Notes: generated by a model not told the origin, from the sequence alone. Positions 10,801-22,472 are shown, counted from the first letter of the stretch. The stretch is DNA of 64,000 nt from Hymenopus coronatus (GCA_030762935.1 CM060887.1:15554501-15618500); one strand, 5' to 3'. Translations and numbers: made by a program.

Positions 10801-11064
10801 TGTGATGAGGTTTATAAAGTTCTATTAAATCAAGCTTTATACATCGAATTTTATAGATTATATTTCTTATAACTGTTAGTGCTCAATAGTTTGAAGAATT
10901 TTGTCATCGCACAAATGAAGATAAATGTTTACTGTGAGTAATTATATTATATGAAGTTAAAATGGAATCAGAATGATATATCACATTTGTTTACTCGCTT
11001 AGTAACCGTCATCATATAGTGTAAACATTCTCTGAATAACCTTAAATTACATTAACTATTTAAA

Positions 11065-12117
11065 ATGGATAATTCCAATGCTTCACATTTAAACATTTTA
11101 AGTCAAAATAGCATACCGACAGAAAAACAAATAAAAATTCCTTGTCCGCATTGCGATAAATTATATAAAGGCTTAAAAATTCACATAAGTAAATCACACC
11201 CATAGGAATATCGAAATTCTCTAATAGATTCATTCCAACAGATCAAAGAAACAACTAATAGCTCAGATACTCTTCCCGATGTCAATGACACCATAAACAA
11301 CTCCCACGGTTATAGTAGCAAGTCTACACATATGACCAGCATCTGAAGGAATGGCTAAATAAATTCCATTTTTGTTCTTGACGATAACACCTTCAATGAT
11401 ATTGTATCTCAATTTATTGAATTTCTTTCTACGGCAACCCATCTAATGTCAGGCCCTAAAAACCCTGCGCAGAAATATATTGAAGCACGAAAAAACGGTT
11501 ATTTAAAAAATAATAACCGCCAATTCAACAACACCAGCAATCCTCAAAGGTCTTCCAAAAACGAACGTCTAAGACCATCCGCTTTGAACTGAATAAAGAC
11601 CAACCTCAACAAGTTCATCTGGAAAAACAGAAAATATATGAGCCCACCATACCATATTTTAAAGGAAAATACAATCTCAGAAAAATAACAATAGTAGGCC
11701 TATTTTTTGGATCTCGAGGAACAATTACAAATATGTTTGTGAAATGGAGGGCAAAATATAAAATTAACATAAGTGTGGAACAAGCAATCACGGAAAACAT
11801 CACAAAACATTCCGTAGCCATTTTTCGAAATCATTTATATGGTTTGAATAGAACGTAAGATGCATTATGGTTTATAAATCACTTTATTTTTGTAGTTTTT
11901 TTTCTCTTTTATTGTTATAGCTTTTATTGTTGCACATCTTTTATAATCTGCTACAATTTGTTCTCATAGCTTAATTTTATTAACTATTATAACGTATGAT
12001 AAAATATTTTTTTTTGTAATACTCACTTATAACATTTTTTGTTAAAAACCTCTAAATGTATATTGTGCTGTGTCACTTGGCAAACTCATTTATGAGTCAA
12101 ATAAATAAATAAATAAA
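11065..12117 (+). pseudogene. Internally deleted LINE with zinc finger and RT tail
   Basis: From ATG at 11065 a 46-residue frame has a C2H2 zinc finger (CPHCDKLYKGLKIHISKSH), then stops. A nearby frame at about 11380-11590 contains an acidic and asparagine-rich stretch with SNPQRSSKNERLR, the style of the linker before the reverse transcriptase in some LINEs. A third frame, about 11626-11858, has GLFFGSRGTI followed by a helix-rich end, like the C-terminal end of LINE proteins. The central reverse transcriptase and most of any endonuclease are missing. The 3' UTR ends at TCAAATAAATAAATAAATAA (about 12098-12117), a typical short tandem tail. Dead copy; clade not certain. Confidence 0.6.
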
Positions 12118-12131
12118 ATGCCATATTCCTA

Positions 12132-12400
12132 ATGCAGTCATCGAATTCTTGGCAAATATCCGCATATCCAACAGTGCAACCACCTTACAGCCCGGATCTA
12201 AGCTCATGTGTCTTTTTCTCAAGCCAACAGCTAAAGAAGCTTGAGGGTTATCGATTTAACAGTGAAAATCCAAGTAGTCGAGTTTTAGAGGGCAACATGA
12301 AGCATCTCTTAAACAATGACTTCCTACACGTCGTTCAAAAAAGGAAACACAGATAGGACGGGTGCGCTGTACGAGTTGAAGAATGCATTTAAGTGCACAA
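12132..12400 (+). pseudogene. Mariner-like transposase C-terminal remnant
   Basis: The 74-codon frame contains QPPYSPDLSSC, the conserved motif around the third catalytic aspartate of mariner/IS630 transposases (usually PPYSPDLAPxDF), followed by LKKLEGYRF, matching the usual L-K-x-x-L-x-G-x-x-F. A stop codon follows KRKHR, and a GCAVRVEECI-like stretch that would match the end of the protein lies just past it. The catalytic aspartate of PDL is present, but the following conserved D/A-D-F is changed to VFF. The N-terminal DNA-binding part and the first two catalytic residues are missing. It lies directly after the tail of the LINE at 11065-12117. Confidence 0.65.
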
Positions 12401-12732
12401 AATTTCAAACTATATTTTTCAGGGTTCACGCAGAAATTTGTGTATCTATGGTCCCGACTTTTTCTGAATTGTTGTATTAATTTCCCCGACTTTTACTAAC
12501 TCAGTTATGAAATTTACTATGGCCATTCAAGGATACTAATCACATCACTTTTCAGTTGACAAACAGATTTTAAAATACATAAGTTAATTTGTTTTTATCG
12601 GCCTCCACCATCCATATAGTCGTCCAATACTCTCCTATAAATCATGACTTCTTTCATATATTTAGCAGATTATTATAAATATACAACCTAATCCAGCAAT
12701 GTAATAACGTTACAGAACAGCTTTTAAATACC

Positions 12733-12891
12733 TAATGTGTTCCATTTACATTACTTTTTACTTTCTCTATACGTACTATGTATATAGTGTATAGAAAAGG
12801 TATTGCACTCCACCAAAAAATTTGATACCGAGATTTCACCGGAAAATATATGTTTTAGGGTCCCATATATATAAACATTTTCACAAAAAGG

Positions 12892-12937
<46 letters not shown>

Positions 12938-14305
12938 TGTGTGAACACGATAACTCAAAAACGAAAAGTCTCTAAAATACCAAACTTGGTATTTAAGTTT
13001 AGTATCTTCCAGGGATGCGACACGAAGATTTTGAGAAAAATCCCCCATCCCAAACTACCCCTTACAATGAACTTTTTTCGAAAATTTCGATTTTCTCAAA
13101 AATTGCTCTATTGATTTTAATTAAAATTTCGCATATTAAAAACAAATAAAATGTATATCTTGAATTTTCTGGGAATAACCTCTGAAGAGTAGTTTATTCT
13201 TGATGAATTTTACGGAACTTTGAATAACTATTAAACCGTAAGAGATGGACAAACACTTACTATACAAAAAATGTAGACCACGTTAAAACACACAATTTAT
13301 GTTAATATACATTTTTTTCGTGGGATTCATCGTTTTGAGAAATTTCTTGTTTTTGGTTTCTGCTATGAAAAACATAGTTTTCTCATACAGGAATTTGTCC
13401 ATACAAACAAAGGAACTTCAGTCACATAACAACCAGCTTTTGACTATCACTTTAACCTATGGCACTCCCTTATTTCCCTTGTACTTACAAGGAAGCAAGT
13501 AATAAGACTGTTTCTGCTATTTTTTTTTCTCGATTAGCATGAAGTAAATAGAAGTATAAGCTTTTTAAGAATAATTTGTTGCAGAGCTGTAGAGAAAGTC
13601 ATGTGAATGGTACACATCAGATTTTTTAAATATTCTATAACAAACTGTTTTACCAAAGCTTATTCTTCTATCGAACGATCGTATTATTCAGTTCATCATA
13701 AATATAAGGGAAATAAGGAAATATATTAGGCTAAAGCAATAGTAAATCTTTCAAAAGCTGGTAGCTACGTAACTGAAATTCGGTTCTTTACATGGCCAGG
13801 AGCAAAACAAAATGACAAATTCCCGTTTGAGAAAAATGCATATATTTTAAAACTAAAACCAATAATAAGGATTACCCCAAAAATGGTTAGGTCTATACAA
13901 GGATCTGTAGATGACAAATTTTGTGTGTTAAGAGATCTTCATTTTTTCTGTAGCAAGTTTCTCTCTTATGGTTTACCAGTCATCCAAAATGAAGAGGACT
14001 TCAGAGGATATTCTCAGGATTTTCAAAACAGTAATTTATTTATGTAACTATATTTATTATACAGTATTTTAACCAAAATCGTCACAGCCGTTTTTTGAGA
14101 ATATCAAAATCTTGGAACATTTTTCCACGTAAAGGATAGTTTGGGGTGGAGGATTTTCTTGAAAAGCTTCGTGTTGCATTTTTGGAAAATGCGGAACGTA
14201 ATTATAAAGTTTCGTATTTAACCGATGTTTGGTTTTTTAATTAGACACCCATGTGCATGCGCCGACCTTTTACTGAAAATGCTTTTCTTGGATACAGAGA
14301 AGCTA
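12733..14305 (-). mobile_element. Older HE copy split by a younger HE copy
   Basis: The first about 20 bp (AATGTGTTCCATTTACATTA) lie before 12752 and the remainder resumes at 13628 with TATTCTATAACAAACTG. It continues through AAAGCTGGTAGCTACGTAAC, TTCAGAGGATATTCTCAGGA and TTTGGGGTGGAGGATTTTC to about 14305, where it is cut before the hairpin. A plus-oriented HE copy fills the gap. Confidence 0.75.
12752..13627 (+). mobile_element. HE repeat, full length, inside older HE
   Basis: It opens with TTTTTACTTTCTCTATACGT, carries a GT run of about 18 units at 12897-12932, and closes with GTACACATCAGATTTTTT at about 13620. It is well preserved across the core. The copy has no open frame of note apart from one created by the GT run. 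Its insertion splits the minus-oriented copy that surrounds it. Confidence 0.9.
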
Positions 14306-15180
14306 TATAAAACAATTATAAATTAACACACATGCAACTAACTAATTGAGAAGACTTTCAGTTCAAGCGATGAATGTTTCTTACTCTAGCATCTGAATGA
14401 CTCTGGGCAAATGCATTAAAACATTAATTCAACTTCATTTCCAGTAGCATAATTTTTACAGCATTAAATGCCAACATTTCTGACTTTTGTGCCAATCGAA
14501 ATTCATTTATAGACGTTTATCATATTATAAAGTAATAATGTTTGACTTTCCCTGACCTTCCCTAAGTCTGCAGGCCTGAGTAAACCATGACTAAACTATG
14601 ATAGTAAGATGGCTGAACAACTTTTTTTTCAGACAGCTGATGCTAAAAGTAGGTCATACACCAGATGTCAGTAGTGTTAAAAGTAGAAAAATCTATCACT
14701 CAGTGTTATAATAATTTAACACTCCAATGTAGCCAATTCTTGATTTATGCATCCACGGCCTCATTCAAGTATGACTCTGAAAGCTCGTATCAATCCATAA
14801 AATTACGCATGATTTGAATGTCTGAACATGGAATCTGTTGAACCAGACGAAATTATGCAAGCAGTGGAGGGAGCAAAATTATAACTGCATTTTGTTATAT
14901 TACTTTCATATGTTTATTATTTTCACTGCCTCCGTTGTATAGAATGTTTTCGTTCTGTACGAGCAAGTCACGTCATCAGCGCTGATACTAGTACGTCACA
15001 ACTGAATATTGCAGACCATTAAACATGGCCCCGTGAAATAGGTAAAACAATTTATTTATAATTATAATATGTCTATTAATATTGAGAACTCTCTAAAAAT
15101 AGTGTATGACACACGTGTTATAATTGTTTTATAATGCTCGGCCTATGGCAAGCTTTCTACTCACAATATAATATCGCATG
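14306..15180. other. No gene recognised
   Basis: AT-rich low-copy DNA. No transposon words or coding motif were recognised. Confidence 0.3.
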
Positions 15181-16033
15181 TTTACTTTCTCTACACGTAT
15201 TATGTATATAGTGTAGAGAGGAGCCATTGAAATGCACCCAAAAATTTGATACCGAGATTTCATCGGAAATACATGTTTTAGGACTCACTGAATAAATAAA
15301 AAAAAAAAAAAAAAAAAAAAAACATGTTTAGAAAAATGTCCGCGCGCGCGCGCGTGTGTGTGTGTCTAGGCAGCATAGTTCATAAACGGAAAGTCCGTTA
15401 AATACCAATCTTGATATTTAAGTTTAGTGTTTCACAAGGATGCGACACGGAGATTGTCAAGAAAATCGCCCCACCCGCAATAACCTCTACATGGGAAAAA
15501 AAGTCAAACATTTCTATTAAAATCTCTTATTTTTAAGATATTTACACGAGAAATAAAATGAATATTTTGAATTTTCTGGGAATAGCCTCTGAAGACATCT
15601 TTATTCTGAATGAACCGTAAAAGATAGACAAAACCTACTACACAAAAAATATAGAGCTCGTTAAAACAAACAATTTATGTTATATACATTTTTTCGGTGG
15701 AGTTGATCGTTTCGTAGATATTTCTTGTTATTAGTTTCAGCTTTAAAATATGTATACTTTTCTCACACAGGAATTTGTCAACTCCTGTCCATACAAGCAA
15801 AGGTACTTCAATCACTTAGCAACTAGATTTTAAAATATTTGACTATCGATTTAGCCTATGATACTCTTTTATTTCCCTTCTACTTGCAAGGAAGTAGGTA
15901 ATAAGACCTTTTCTGCCAATTTTTGTACCGATTAGCAAGAAGGATAAGCTTTTTAATAATGATAATAATAATAATAATAATTTATTGCAAAGATGTAGAG
16001 AAGGTCATGTGAATGGAACACAACAGACTTTTG
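15181..16033 (+). mobile_element. HE repeat, near full length
   Basis: Hairpin arm TTACTTTCTCTACACG, a palindrome with TATGTATATAGTG, then AGAGAGGAGCCATTGAAATG. An A run of about 24 lies at 15298-15321 where other copies have AAAAAAGC, and the microsatellite is (CG)n(TG)n at 15341-15364. The end has GTAGAGAAGGTCATGTGAA. A small (ATA)n run lies at about 15957-15983. Confidence 0.9.
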
Positions 16034-16080
16034 CTACTTGTATCATAAATAACTATTGTAATTTTGCTTGGATAGTAGTG

Positions 16081-16414
16081 TTAAAATACACTTGCAAAAG
16101 TGCGAGTGGAAAAGCGATACGATATACAGCAAAAAGTCAAGGACCTCGATGTTTTTGAAGTATTGGCGTTCGTAATGTTTCTCTCGGGCGGTAATTCGAG
16201 AGCGAGGCGCAATTGGTGGATGTTGTCTTTGTGTTCTAGTGTGTCCTGCCTGCGACAGATGCTATGCGAGAGATCGGGTATCCGGTTCTGCCATGTTGTT
16301 GCGGTTGCAACTATGCCCTGGGTTCGCGACCCGCCTCCTCTTCTCCGATTTCTGACAGCTTGTAGTCCACGTCCTTGGTCCCACCAATGCACGCGACCGT
16401 TTACATATTACTAG
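16081..16414. other. GC-richer island open on both strands
   Basis: About 330 bp between two HE copies are more GC-rich than the surroundings. A 104-codon frame (plus, 16100-16414) and a 103-codon frame (minus, 16081-16392) overlap almost fully. The minus frame has an Arg/Gly-rich start (RNRRRGGGSRTQG) and a Cys-poor body. I recognise no domain in either. It may be a fragment of an unknown repeat or of a processed transcript. Open frames on both strands are expected when GC-rich DNA lacks TA-rich stops, so this is not evidence of a gene. Confidence 0.3.
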
Positions 16415-16538
16415 GGCCCGGAACCTGGTGACCTTAAAACTAGCAAAAAACCGTTACAAAATGTCCCAAAAACTCTCTTATAAAATTAATATTAGGTCTA
16501 ATGATGTTTTGTGAGTAATTGTATTATTAAAACTACAA

Positions 16539-17370
16539 TTACTTTCTCTACACATACTATGTTCATTGCGTATAGAGAAGGTATTGTATTGCACCCAAAA
16601 ATTCGAAACCGAGATTTCACCGGAAATACATATTTTGGGAGCTCCTGAATCCCCTCCCAAAAAAATGCATTTCTAGAAAATGATCCGTGTGCGCGTGTGT
16701 ATCTGTGGACAGCATAGCTCAAAAACGAAAAGTCCTTTAAATACCAAACTGTTCAGTATCTTCCAAGAATGCGACACGAAGATTTTCAAGAAAATTCCCC
16801 TATCCCCAACTATCCTTTATATGGACAAATTTTCGAAAATTCTTAAAATTCTTAAAAAACGATTTTGATTAAAATATCGTATATTAAATATATTTGCATT
16901 ACAAATGAAATATATATCTTGAATGTTTTGAGAATAGCCTCTGAAGATACCTTTATTCTGAATGAATTTTGCAGAATGTTGTATAACTGATAAACCCTAA
17001 GAGATAGCCAAAAACTTACATAAAAAAAAATGTAGAGCTCGTTAAAACACACAATTTATGTTATACACATTTTTTTCCTGGAGCTCACCTTTTTTAAGAT
17101 ATTCCTTGTTGTATACCGCAATACTGTTCTCATAAGGGAACTTGTCAACACCTGAGCACGCAAAGAATCGGATTTCAATCCCATAGCAACTACATTTTAA
17201 AGCATTTGACTGTCGGTTTAGCCGAGTGTATCCCCTTAATTCCCTTCTACCTAAAAGGAACTACGTAATAAATGTTTCTGCTAATGTTTATCTTGGTCTG
17301 TTAATGTTTATCTTGATTAGCATGAAGTAGATAGAAAATAAGCTTATTAACAATAATTTGTTACAGAGAA
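16539..17370 (+). mobile_element. HE repeat, other end truncated
   Basis: Complete hairpin end (TTACTTTCTCTACACATACT) and core, but the final ATGTAGAGAAAGTC...CATCAG section is missing. A short tandem duplication of CTGTTAATGTTTATCTTG lies at about 17282-17318. Confidence 0.85.
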
Positions 17371-17932
17371 TTCATTCGATAAAAATAATATTAAGTAAGC
17401 CTACTTTAGGCAGCATTACAATTTACCACCGTAGTCAACCTCAAGTTTTCAAAAATCTTTGCATTTTCGACAGCTCGTAAATGTTTCTCTCGCCCGATAT
17501 GTTGTTACACGGTTAATTGTTTATCTGCAGTGACTTCAATTTCTCACAATTTACAAAATAAGACACTTCCATTGGGTGAGGACAGTTTTCACTGAATTCT
17601 GGCAATACGTACTGCACTCCGACCCGAAGAAATGCTTTTCTAACTGTGACTGCCGATGACGCAAGTTTCCATCGCAATTACCCTCGGAACGCGGTAAATC
17701 GCCGATATGTCATCTTTACTCCAAGAATGATCAAAGCTGCCGTACTTGTATTACATGACTATTTCATCATTAAATAACAAAAAATGGCTTACAAGTAGAT
17801 AAAAATGTCTATAGAGATATATAAAAATAAGAAATTTATAAGATATGTTCTCTATTTGAGCAGAAAGTTAACATTTGTAACATTTACTACACGATAAGAA
17901 TTTTAGTAGGTCTCTATCAGCACAACTTTCCC
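17371..17932. other. No gene recognised
   Basis: Low-copy AT-rich DNA; nothing recognised. Confidence 0.3.
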
Positions 17933-18085
17933 GGTCTCGAGAGTGTGATGGTAGCGTGTTTGCCTCACATTTAAGAGGTCCCGAGTTCGAATTCCGTTTT
18001 ATGGATCTGGACTCGTTTGAGTATTATTTCAGCCCTCTCATTCATCGTCCAATGTGACCTACCAGGTTAAAAATCGTTGGGAAAA
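17933..18085 (+). mobile_element. SINE-A, short copy
   Basis: The tRNA-like head is well kept: GTGATGGTAGCGTGTTTGCC (A-box region) and CCGAGTTCGAATTCCG (B box). The middle, with the CTGAGAAGACGAATGTCGAG part of the longer copies, is deleted, and the 3' part (TCATTCATCGTCC, GACCTACCAGGTTAAAAATC) follows directly. Confidence 0.75.
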
Positions 18086-18792
18086 AAAGTCTTGCACAGT
18101 GCAAAGAGGCCGTGAGAGGAGTTCCTTATGATTTAACGACCCTATATTTCAAACTGTACAAAGCAACGACCGCTAGCACATAGCCCACGCAAACAGGTGT
18201 TTTGTGCTATAGTATTTTCATTTAGAATGGGCGTTCAAGTCATATCTGGTAGCTTACCACGCATCTCCTCAACACCGACTTCTATTTGCGTGCTTTCCCT
18301 CTCTCCTCCCTTTCCAAGGCATAAAGAAAGTGCTGCAGAGTGGGAGGAAATGCAAACTGAGAGGGGCATATGACCTTGAACCACCGATTCTAATGAACAG
18401 CTTAAGTGTTTAAGAATTCGCCGGAGATACATAGACATGGAACCCCGCAGCCTTGAGGGAAATTTACAGCAACTACAGAGTCGCACTCTGCCGGCTTTCT
18501 TTCTCGGTTCAAGAGTGACCCGGACACTGTACATGTTTCATCACATACAAGACAGTTTCAGGGAAGTGCTGCTGGCACTCAAGTTCACGTCAAATCTGCA
18601 TATGTCAGTAGCCATATCGTGCACTAGTTGTAATAAACTATTACTATCCGAGCGTCAATCTAGTAATTACTAGGCAAAACGTGGCTAGTTCTGACTTATC
18701 GACGTTGCACGCCTGTGATTCGTTACAGCCGTGAAGCCTCTGCAGCTTCCCGCCAACTTACCTTCATTTACGTAACTCAGACGAAGGATTGA
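18086..18792. other. No gene recognised
   Basis: Open frames at 18235-18534 (minus) and 18437-18673 (plus) carry no domain I know and lack typical codon patterns. Given the LINE piece that starts at 18793, this may be degraded 5' sequence of that LINE, but that is inference. Confidence 0.3.
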
Positions 18793-19135
18793 ATGGACGA
18801 ACGCCATTACTACTTGGAAGAGAAGCTTGAAAAGGGCCTCAGTTTAGGGGAGCACATCAGGGAACTGAGGTGTCGGGGCACTGGGGCTGAGTCCTCCTTG
18901 TACCTGATGCTGAAATCCACGATGCTGGTTCCCCTTAAGTTGCGCCTTTTGAGGGATCTCATAGTTCCCTTGCTTATCTATGCCTGCGAGATCTGGGGCA
19001 TGGCGGCAGACTCCAGTCTGCTGTTGCCTTCGGGTCATCTATTCTGTACCTTGCTGCTTTCCTACGAGACCCCTGCACGAAGCCTCTGGTCTGCCATACC
19101 TGGAGGACGAGATTAGACGTCGGCAATAAAATTCA
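18793..19135 (+). pseudogene. Jockey-like LINE reverse transcriptase fragment
   Basis: The frame at 18793-19116 contains HIRELRCRGTG..., LRDLIVPLLIYACEIWGMAA, which corresponds to the segment after the polymerase palm in jockey/CR1/I-type reverse transcriptases (usual form: L-x-x-x-L-I-R-P-I-L-T-Y-G-x-x-x-W-G). A frameshift follows: the sequence SGLPYLEDEIRRRQ, characteristic of the next conserved block, is read in another frame at about 19080-19126, then a stop. Most of the reverse transcriptase and the endonuclease are missing. Dead fragment. Confidence 0.7.
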
Positions 19136-20411
19136 ACAAAGTTTTACCATTCCATCGGAGCTCCCTCGTTAGGTCTCTTGGGGGTTATGATCCCAGAAAC
19201 CGCCGCTTCAGGCGATACCGTCTTCCCCGCATGGTTTGCGGGCATCCCCGGTAGCGAAGAAGCACCTCCAACAACTGCTACGGCTAAGTTCCTTACAATT
19301 CTTCAAGAGTTGCTTGGATTTCATTAATTCAACTCCAAAATATATATTTTGTAAACAAATTACACCAGCGGTTGCACCGAGACTGGCAACCGTTGAGGAG
19401 CAAACTTGCTGCCTCCTTTCACTCCCCAACCTAATTTTCACCCACCATCCTGCAAACCCTACATTCCCGTCAGTACGCGGTTAAATTCTAGCAAGAATGG
19501 GAACACGTCTAACACACCTTCGGGCTGCCCCCAGCCTGCCAACTGCTCGTGTCGAATAATAGTGCATTCATGCTTCAGCCGCCGTAGCTGCAAAGTAGGT
19601 AACTGGTTTTCGTCACATCGCTTTTCACAAGTTTCCTTGGCAAAATTGAGTTAGCAATCGTGGAATACGAGTCTCTGGAACAGAAATGAACCCGTGTAGG
19701 AAATGTCACCCTCAGGCGCCATCCTAACAGACGCATATCATTTTGTTGTGCAGAGAAAAGGTAGAAACTTTGTTAGTGGGGAGTTAATTAAGCCTTCACA
19801 AGTAGTTAGGTAAAGTGGAGTTGCGAACTGCGCCTCGTAATGGGCATGTTTCAGGTACACGAGAAAACTAGCAATCTCTGCCTACTCAAACTTCTTTAAT
19901 AAGTTACACACTACTTCAACTTCAGTCTGTTGTACGCTGAAAACAGATGGAGTTTTCTCTTTCACAAAATGTTGATAACCATCCACTGTTCTACGTTTAT
20001 CCGCACTACCCCTCCTCACCACTCCTCATTTCCTTTCACTTTAATGTTCCAGGTCTCAGATCCGCTTACTTTGCCTTCTTGCTTTTCATCCATAAATACT
20101 TTAGCTGCTATTTCCTTCATTCCAACATTCCACCAAGAAAAGCAAATATTGCTGCTTTTATTACACCATCTTCACCTTTCATTTTACTCTCGGCGCCTAC
20201 TTCTCTCGATTTTTTCTTATCTGTTTTCCTCACCTACTCCTTTCACCATTGTTAACTGCGATGCGTATAATTTCGGATATATAGGGTATTTTAAATGTCA
20301 CTTCAAACCGTTATAAATATTATAATATTTGAGATAGAAAAATAAACAAAAATTCCACATGCTGGGTAATAATAGGGTGTAATATTTAAGGAAAGTCACA
20401 TACTGGCCAAG
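19136..20411. other. No gene recognised
   Basis: 19136-19670 may be 3' sequence of the LINE at 18793, but no motif shows it. 19930-20255 is strongly pyrimidine-rich on the plus strand, which opens two overlapping frames (128 and 102 codons). The reverse strand is Lys/Glu-rich with many stops, suggesting a decayed coding remnant on the minus strand, which I cannot assign. Confidence 0.3.
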
Positions 20412-20604
20412 TCACAGATATCCTTCATTCTCTTGTTCAACGGACACCATTTTTTCTGCGACTCCAAACACAGCATTTTTCACACGATGTTTTGGAATAT
20501 TAGCAATTTCTTGAGATATTGTTGAATGTCTTAGGAAAACTAGTTCTTTAAGGTAACCCCACAACAAAAGTATGTCTGACTGAGATTTGGAGATCGTGGC
20601 GACC
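20412..20604 (-). pseudogene. IS630/Tc1-like transposase C-terminus
   Basis: Read on the minus strand, one frame gives LLLWGYLKELVFLRHSTISQ, EIANIPKHRVKNAVFG, ending EGYL then a TGA complementary to 20412-20414. In a neighbouring frame just upstream is SPRSPNLSQTYF. The usual family order is W-P-P-R-S-P-D-L-T-P-x-D-F-F-L-W-G-Y-L-K, so a frameshift separates the two halves, and the catalytic Asp of SPDL is Asn here. The N-terminal two thirds are missing. It abuts an HE copy at 20607. Confidence 0.65.
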
Positions 20605-20606
20605 TC

Positions 20607-21104
20607 TATGTATATGACAAATTGCGTATTTTAATAAGGTCTACATTGGTTTGTATAGTAAGTTTTTATATATTTCTTACGGTTTCCTAGTTATACAAAA
20701 GGCATCCAGAATGAAGCGGTCTTCAGAGACTATTCCCAGAAAATTCAAGCTATACATTTCATTTGTCATAAAATACCTTAAACATAAGTTATTTTAATCA
20801 AAATTGTTGAGTCATTTTTTAGAAAATCAACATTTTCGGAAAATGATCCAAGTAAAGGGTAGTTTGAGATGGGGGATTTTCTTGGAAGATACCAAACTAA
20901 ATACCAAGTTTGGTATTTAACGTTTTTTTGTTTTGTTTTTGAGCTGTCCGCAGACACACACAACCTTTTTCTAAACATGCTTTTGGGGGGGGGGGGTTCA
21001 GGGGATCCAAAACATGTATTTCCGATGAATTCTCGTTTCGAATATTTGGGTGCATTATAATACCTTCTCTACACACTATACATACAGTATGTATAAAGAA
21101 AAAA
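20607..21104 (-). mobile_element. HE repeat, hairpin half
   Basis: It starts inside the core (TATATGACAAATTGCG) at the edge of the transposase remnant and continues to a decayed hairpin (CACTATACATACAGTATG). A G run of about 11 lies at 20985-20996. Confidence 0.8.
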
Positions 21105-21115
21105 AATATCTTAAG

Positions 21116-21427
21116 AAAAAATCTAATATGTCCCATTTATATGATTTTTGTACATCTCATACAGATTACTGTTTAAAAGCTTATTCTTCTATCTACTTCA
21201 TGCTAATGGAGATAAAATTGGCAGAAATGGTCTAAATACATGTTCTTTTGCAAGTAGAAGAGAAATATGAGAATATAATAGGCTGGAGCGACAGTTAATT
21301 ATTTTAAAAGCTGGTTGCTATGTGACTGAAATTCTTTTGTTTGTATGGTCAGAAGTTGACAAATTCCCGTATGAGAAAAGATTAAGTATTTTAAAATGAA
21401 ACCAAATAACAAGGAAGATTACTATGG
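21116..21427 (-). mobile_element. HE repeat, non-hairpin third
   Basis: It starts with AAAAATCTAATATGTCCC about 12 bp after the hairpin end of the preceding same-orientation copy, and breaks off at AACAAGGAAGATTAC. The arrangement is head-to-tail. Confidence 0.8.
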
Positions 21428-21439
21428 AAGCAAATAAAA

Positions 21440-21730
21440 TGTTGGGAGCGAGGCATGATTACGGTCGCAAATAGAAGGGACCCCTAACGTTTTCACCCGA
21501 AAGAACACGAATGCAACGACGCCAAGGAAGAAACCTTTGCAGAGCACAGCACTGTTCAGCCGCAACTTGCCGAACACCGACCCCTTGTGCTTCAAGCCTA
21601 AAAAAGATGACAAGGAGGTGACGGCACAGGAAATGGTCAGGAAAATCGTGCAGCGTTCGCCTACCAAAGCAGGGAAACCAAACACCTATGGGTGACTGCC
21701 GGGAATCAAACCGGGAAACTTCACTTAAAA
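21440..21730 (-). mobile_element. Possible tRNA-headed retroposon
   Basis: On the minus strand GTTTCCCGGTTTGATTCCCG resembles a box B and is followed by about 260 bp of moderately GC-rich sequence. The open frames on the minus strand (21422-21685, 21459-21848) are probably a by-product. Not clearly one of families A-F; similarity to SINE-E is possible but weak. Confidence 0.35.
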
Positions 21731-22472
21731 ATAGGGAATAAACATCCAGCTGATCTATTGTTAACTGCCGAAGGAAAAAGAAAGGGACAACCCTTATTTC
21801 ACTTTTTCCTATGCTGTTACGTATGACTAAAGTTTCATGAAAAATCACAAAAAATTCAAATTGTTATTTTAGTGCCATAAAATAATTTAAATATTCCTGT
21901 ATACAAAAAAGGTACAATTGGCCACAAGCAGTCGCTTTTAAATGCCTAAAGTCACTGGAGCAAAGATGAGACTGTACCAGACTCGACAAGTACAACTTCA
22001 GTTCCAGGATGCAAAGTAAAATACGAAGTTGTGCAGAAGAAAAGCAGCAATGCAAGAAGAAAAAGCCAGAAAAGCCAGAAGTAGAGGAGAGAAAAAGGAA
22101 AGATGAAAGTCCAACCTATCAACCTGTGTGGATTTTAATGTGAGCCGTGCATTCAAACCTTTCCTTGTTTTCTCGCTATTAATATTTTCAGCATTTTTCT
22201 TCCTGTAAAATGCTCCTTGCGGAACAGGTTTTCTGTTACACAAATAAAATTTGCCGTATAAGTTCACAAAGGTACAATGAATAAGTATTGCCCTAGATTT
22301 TACTATCAAATGTATTTAATTCTATATTTTCGTTTTCAAACACAACAATTATATTTTTATGAAAAAGGCACACTTATTACTTTACAACCTAAACCAAAGG
22401 AGACACGGAGAAACCTTGGATAATTTCAGACAGTAAATGTACTGTAAACCTATGATTAAAATATTAGACCAA
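21731..22472. other. No gene recognised
   Basis: AT-rich, with a purine-rich plus strand at 22020-22110. Nothing recognised. Confidence 0.3.

Noticed and set aside
12899..13114. Open frame beginning with a Cys-Val repeat
   Set aside because: It is created by the GT microsatellite of an HE copy. Similar frames with Thr-His repeats on the other strand (12751, 49340, 61034) have the same origin.
19930..20316. Two overlapping plus-strand frames (128 and 102 codons) as genes
   Set aside because: The tract is pyrimidine-rich, which removes stop codons on the plus strand. Low-complexity Ser/Phe/Leu/Pro composition in both frames.
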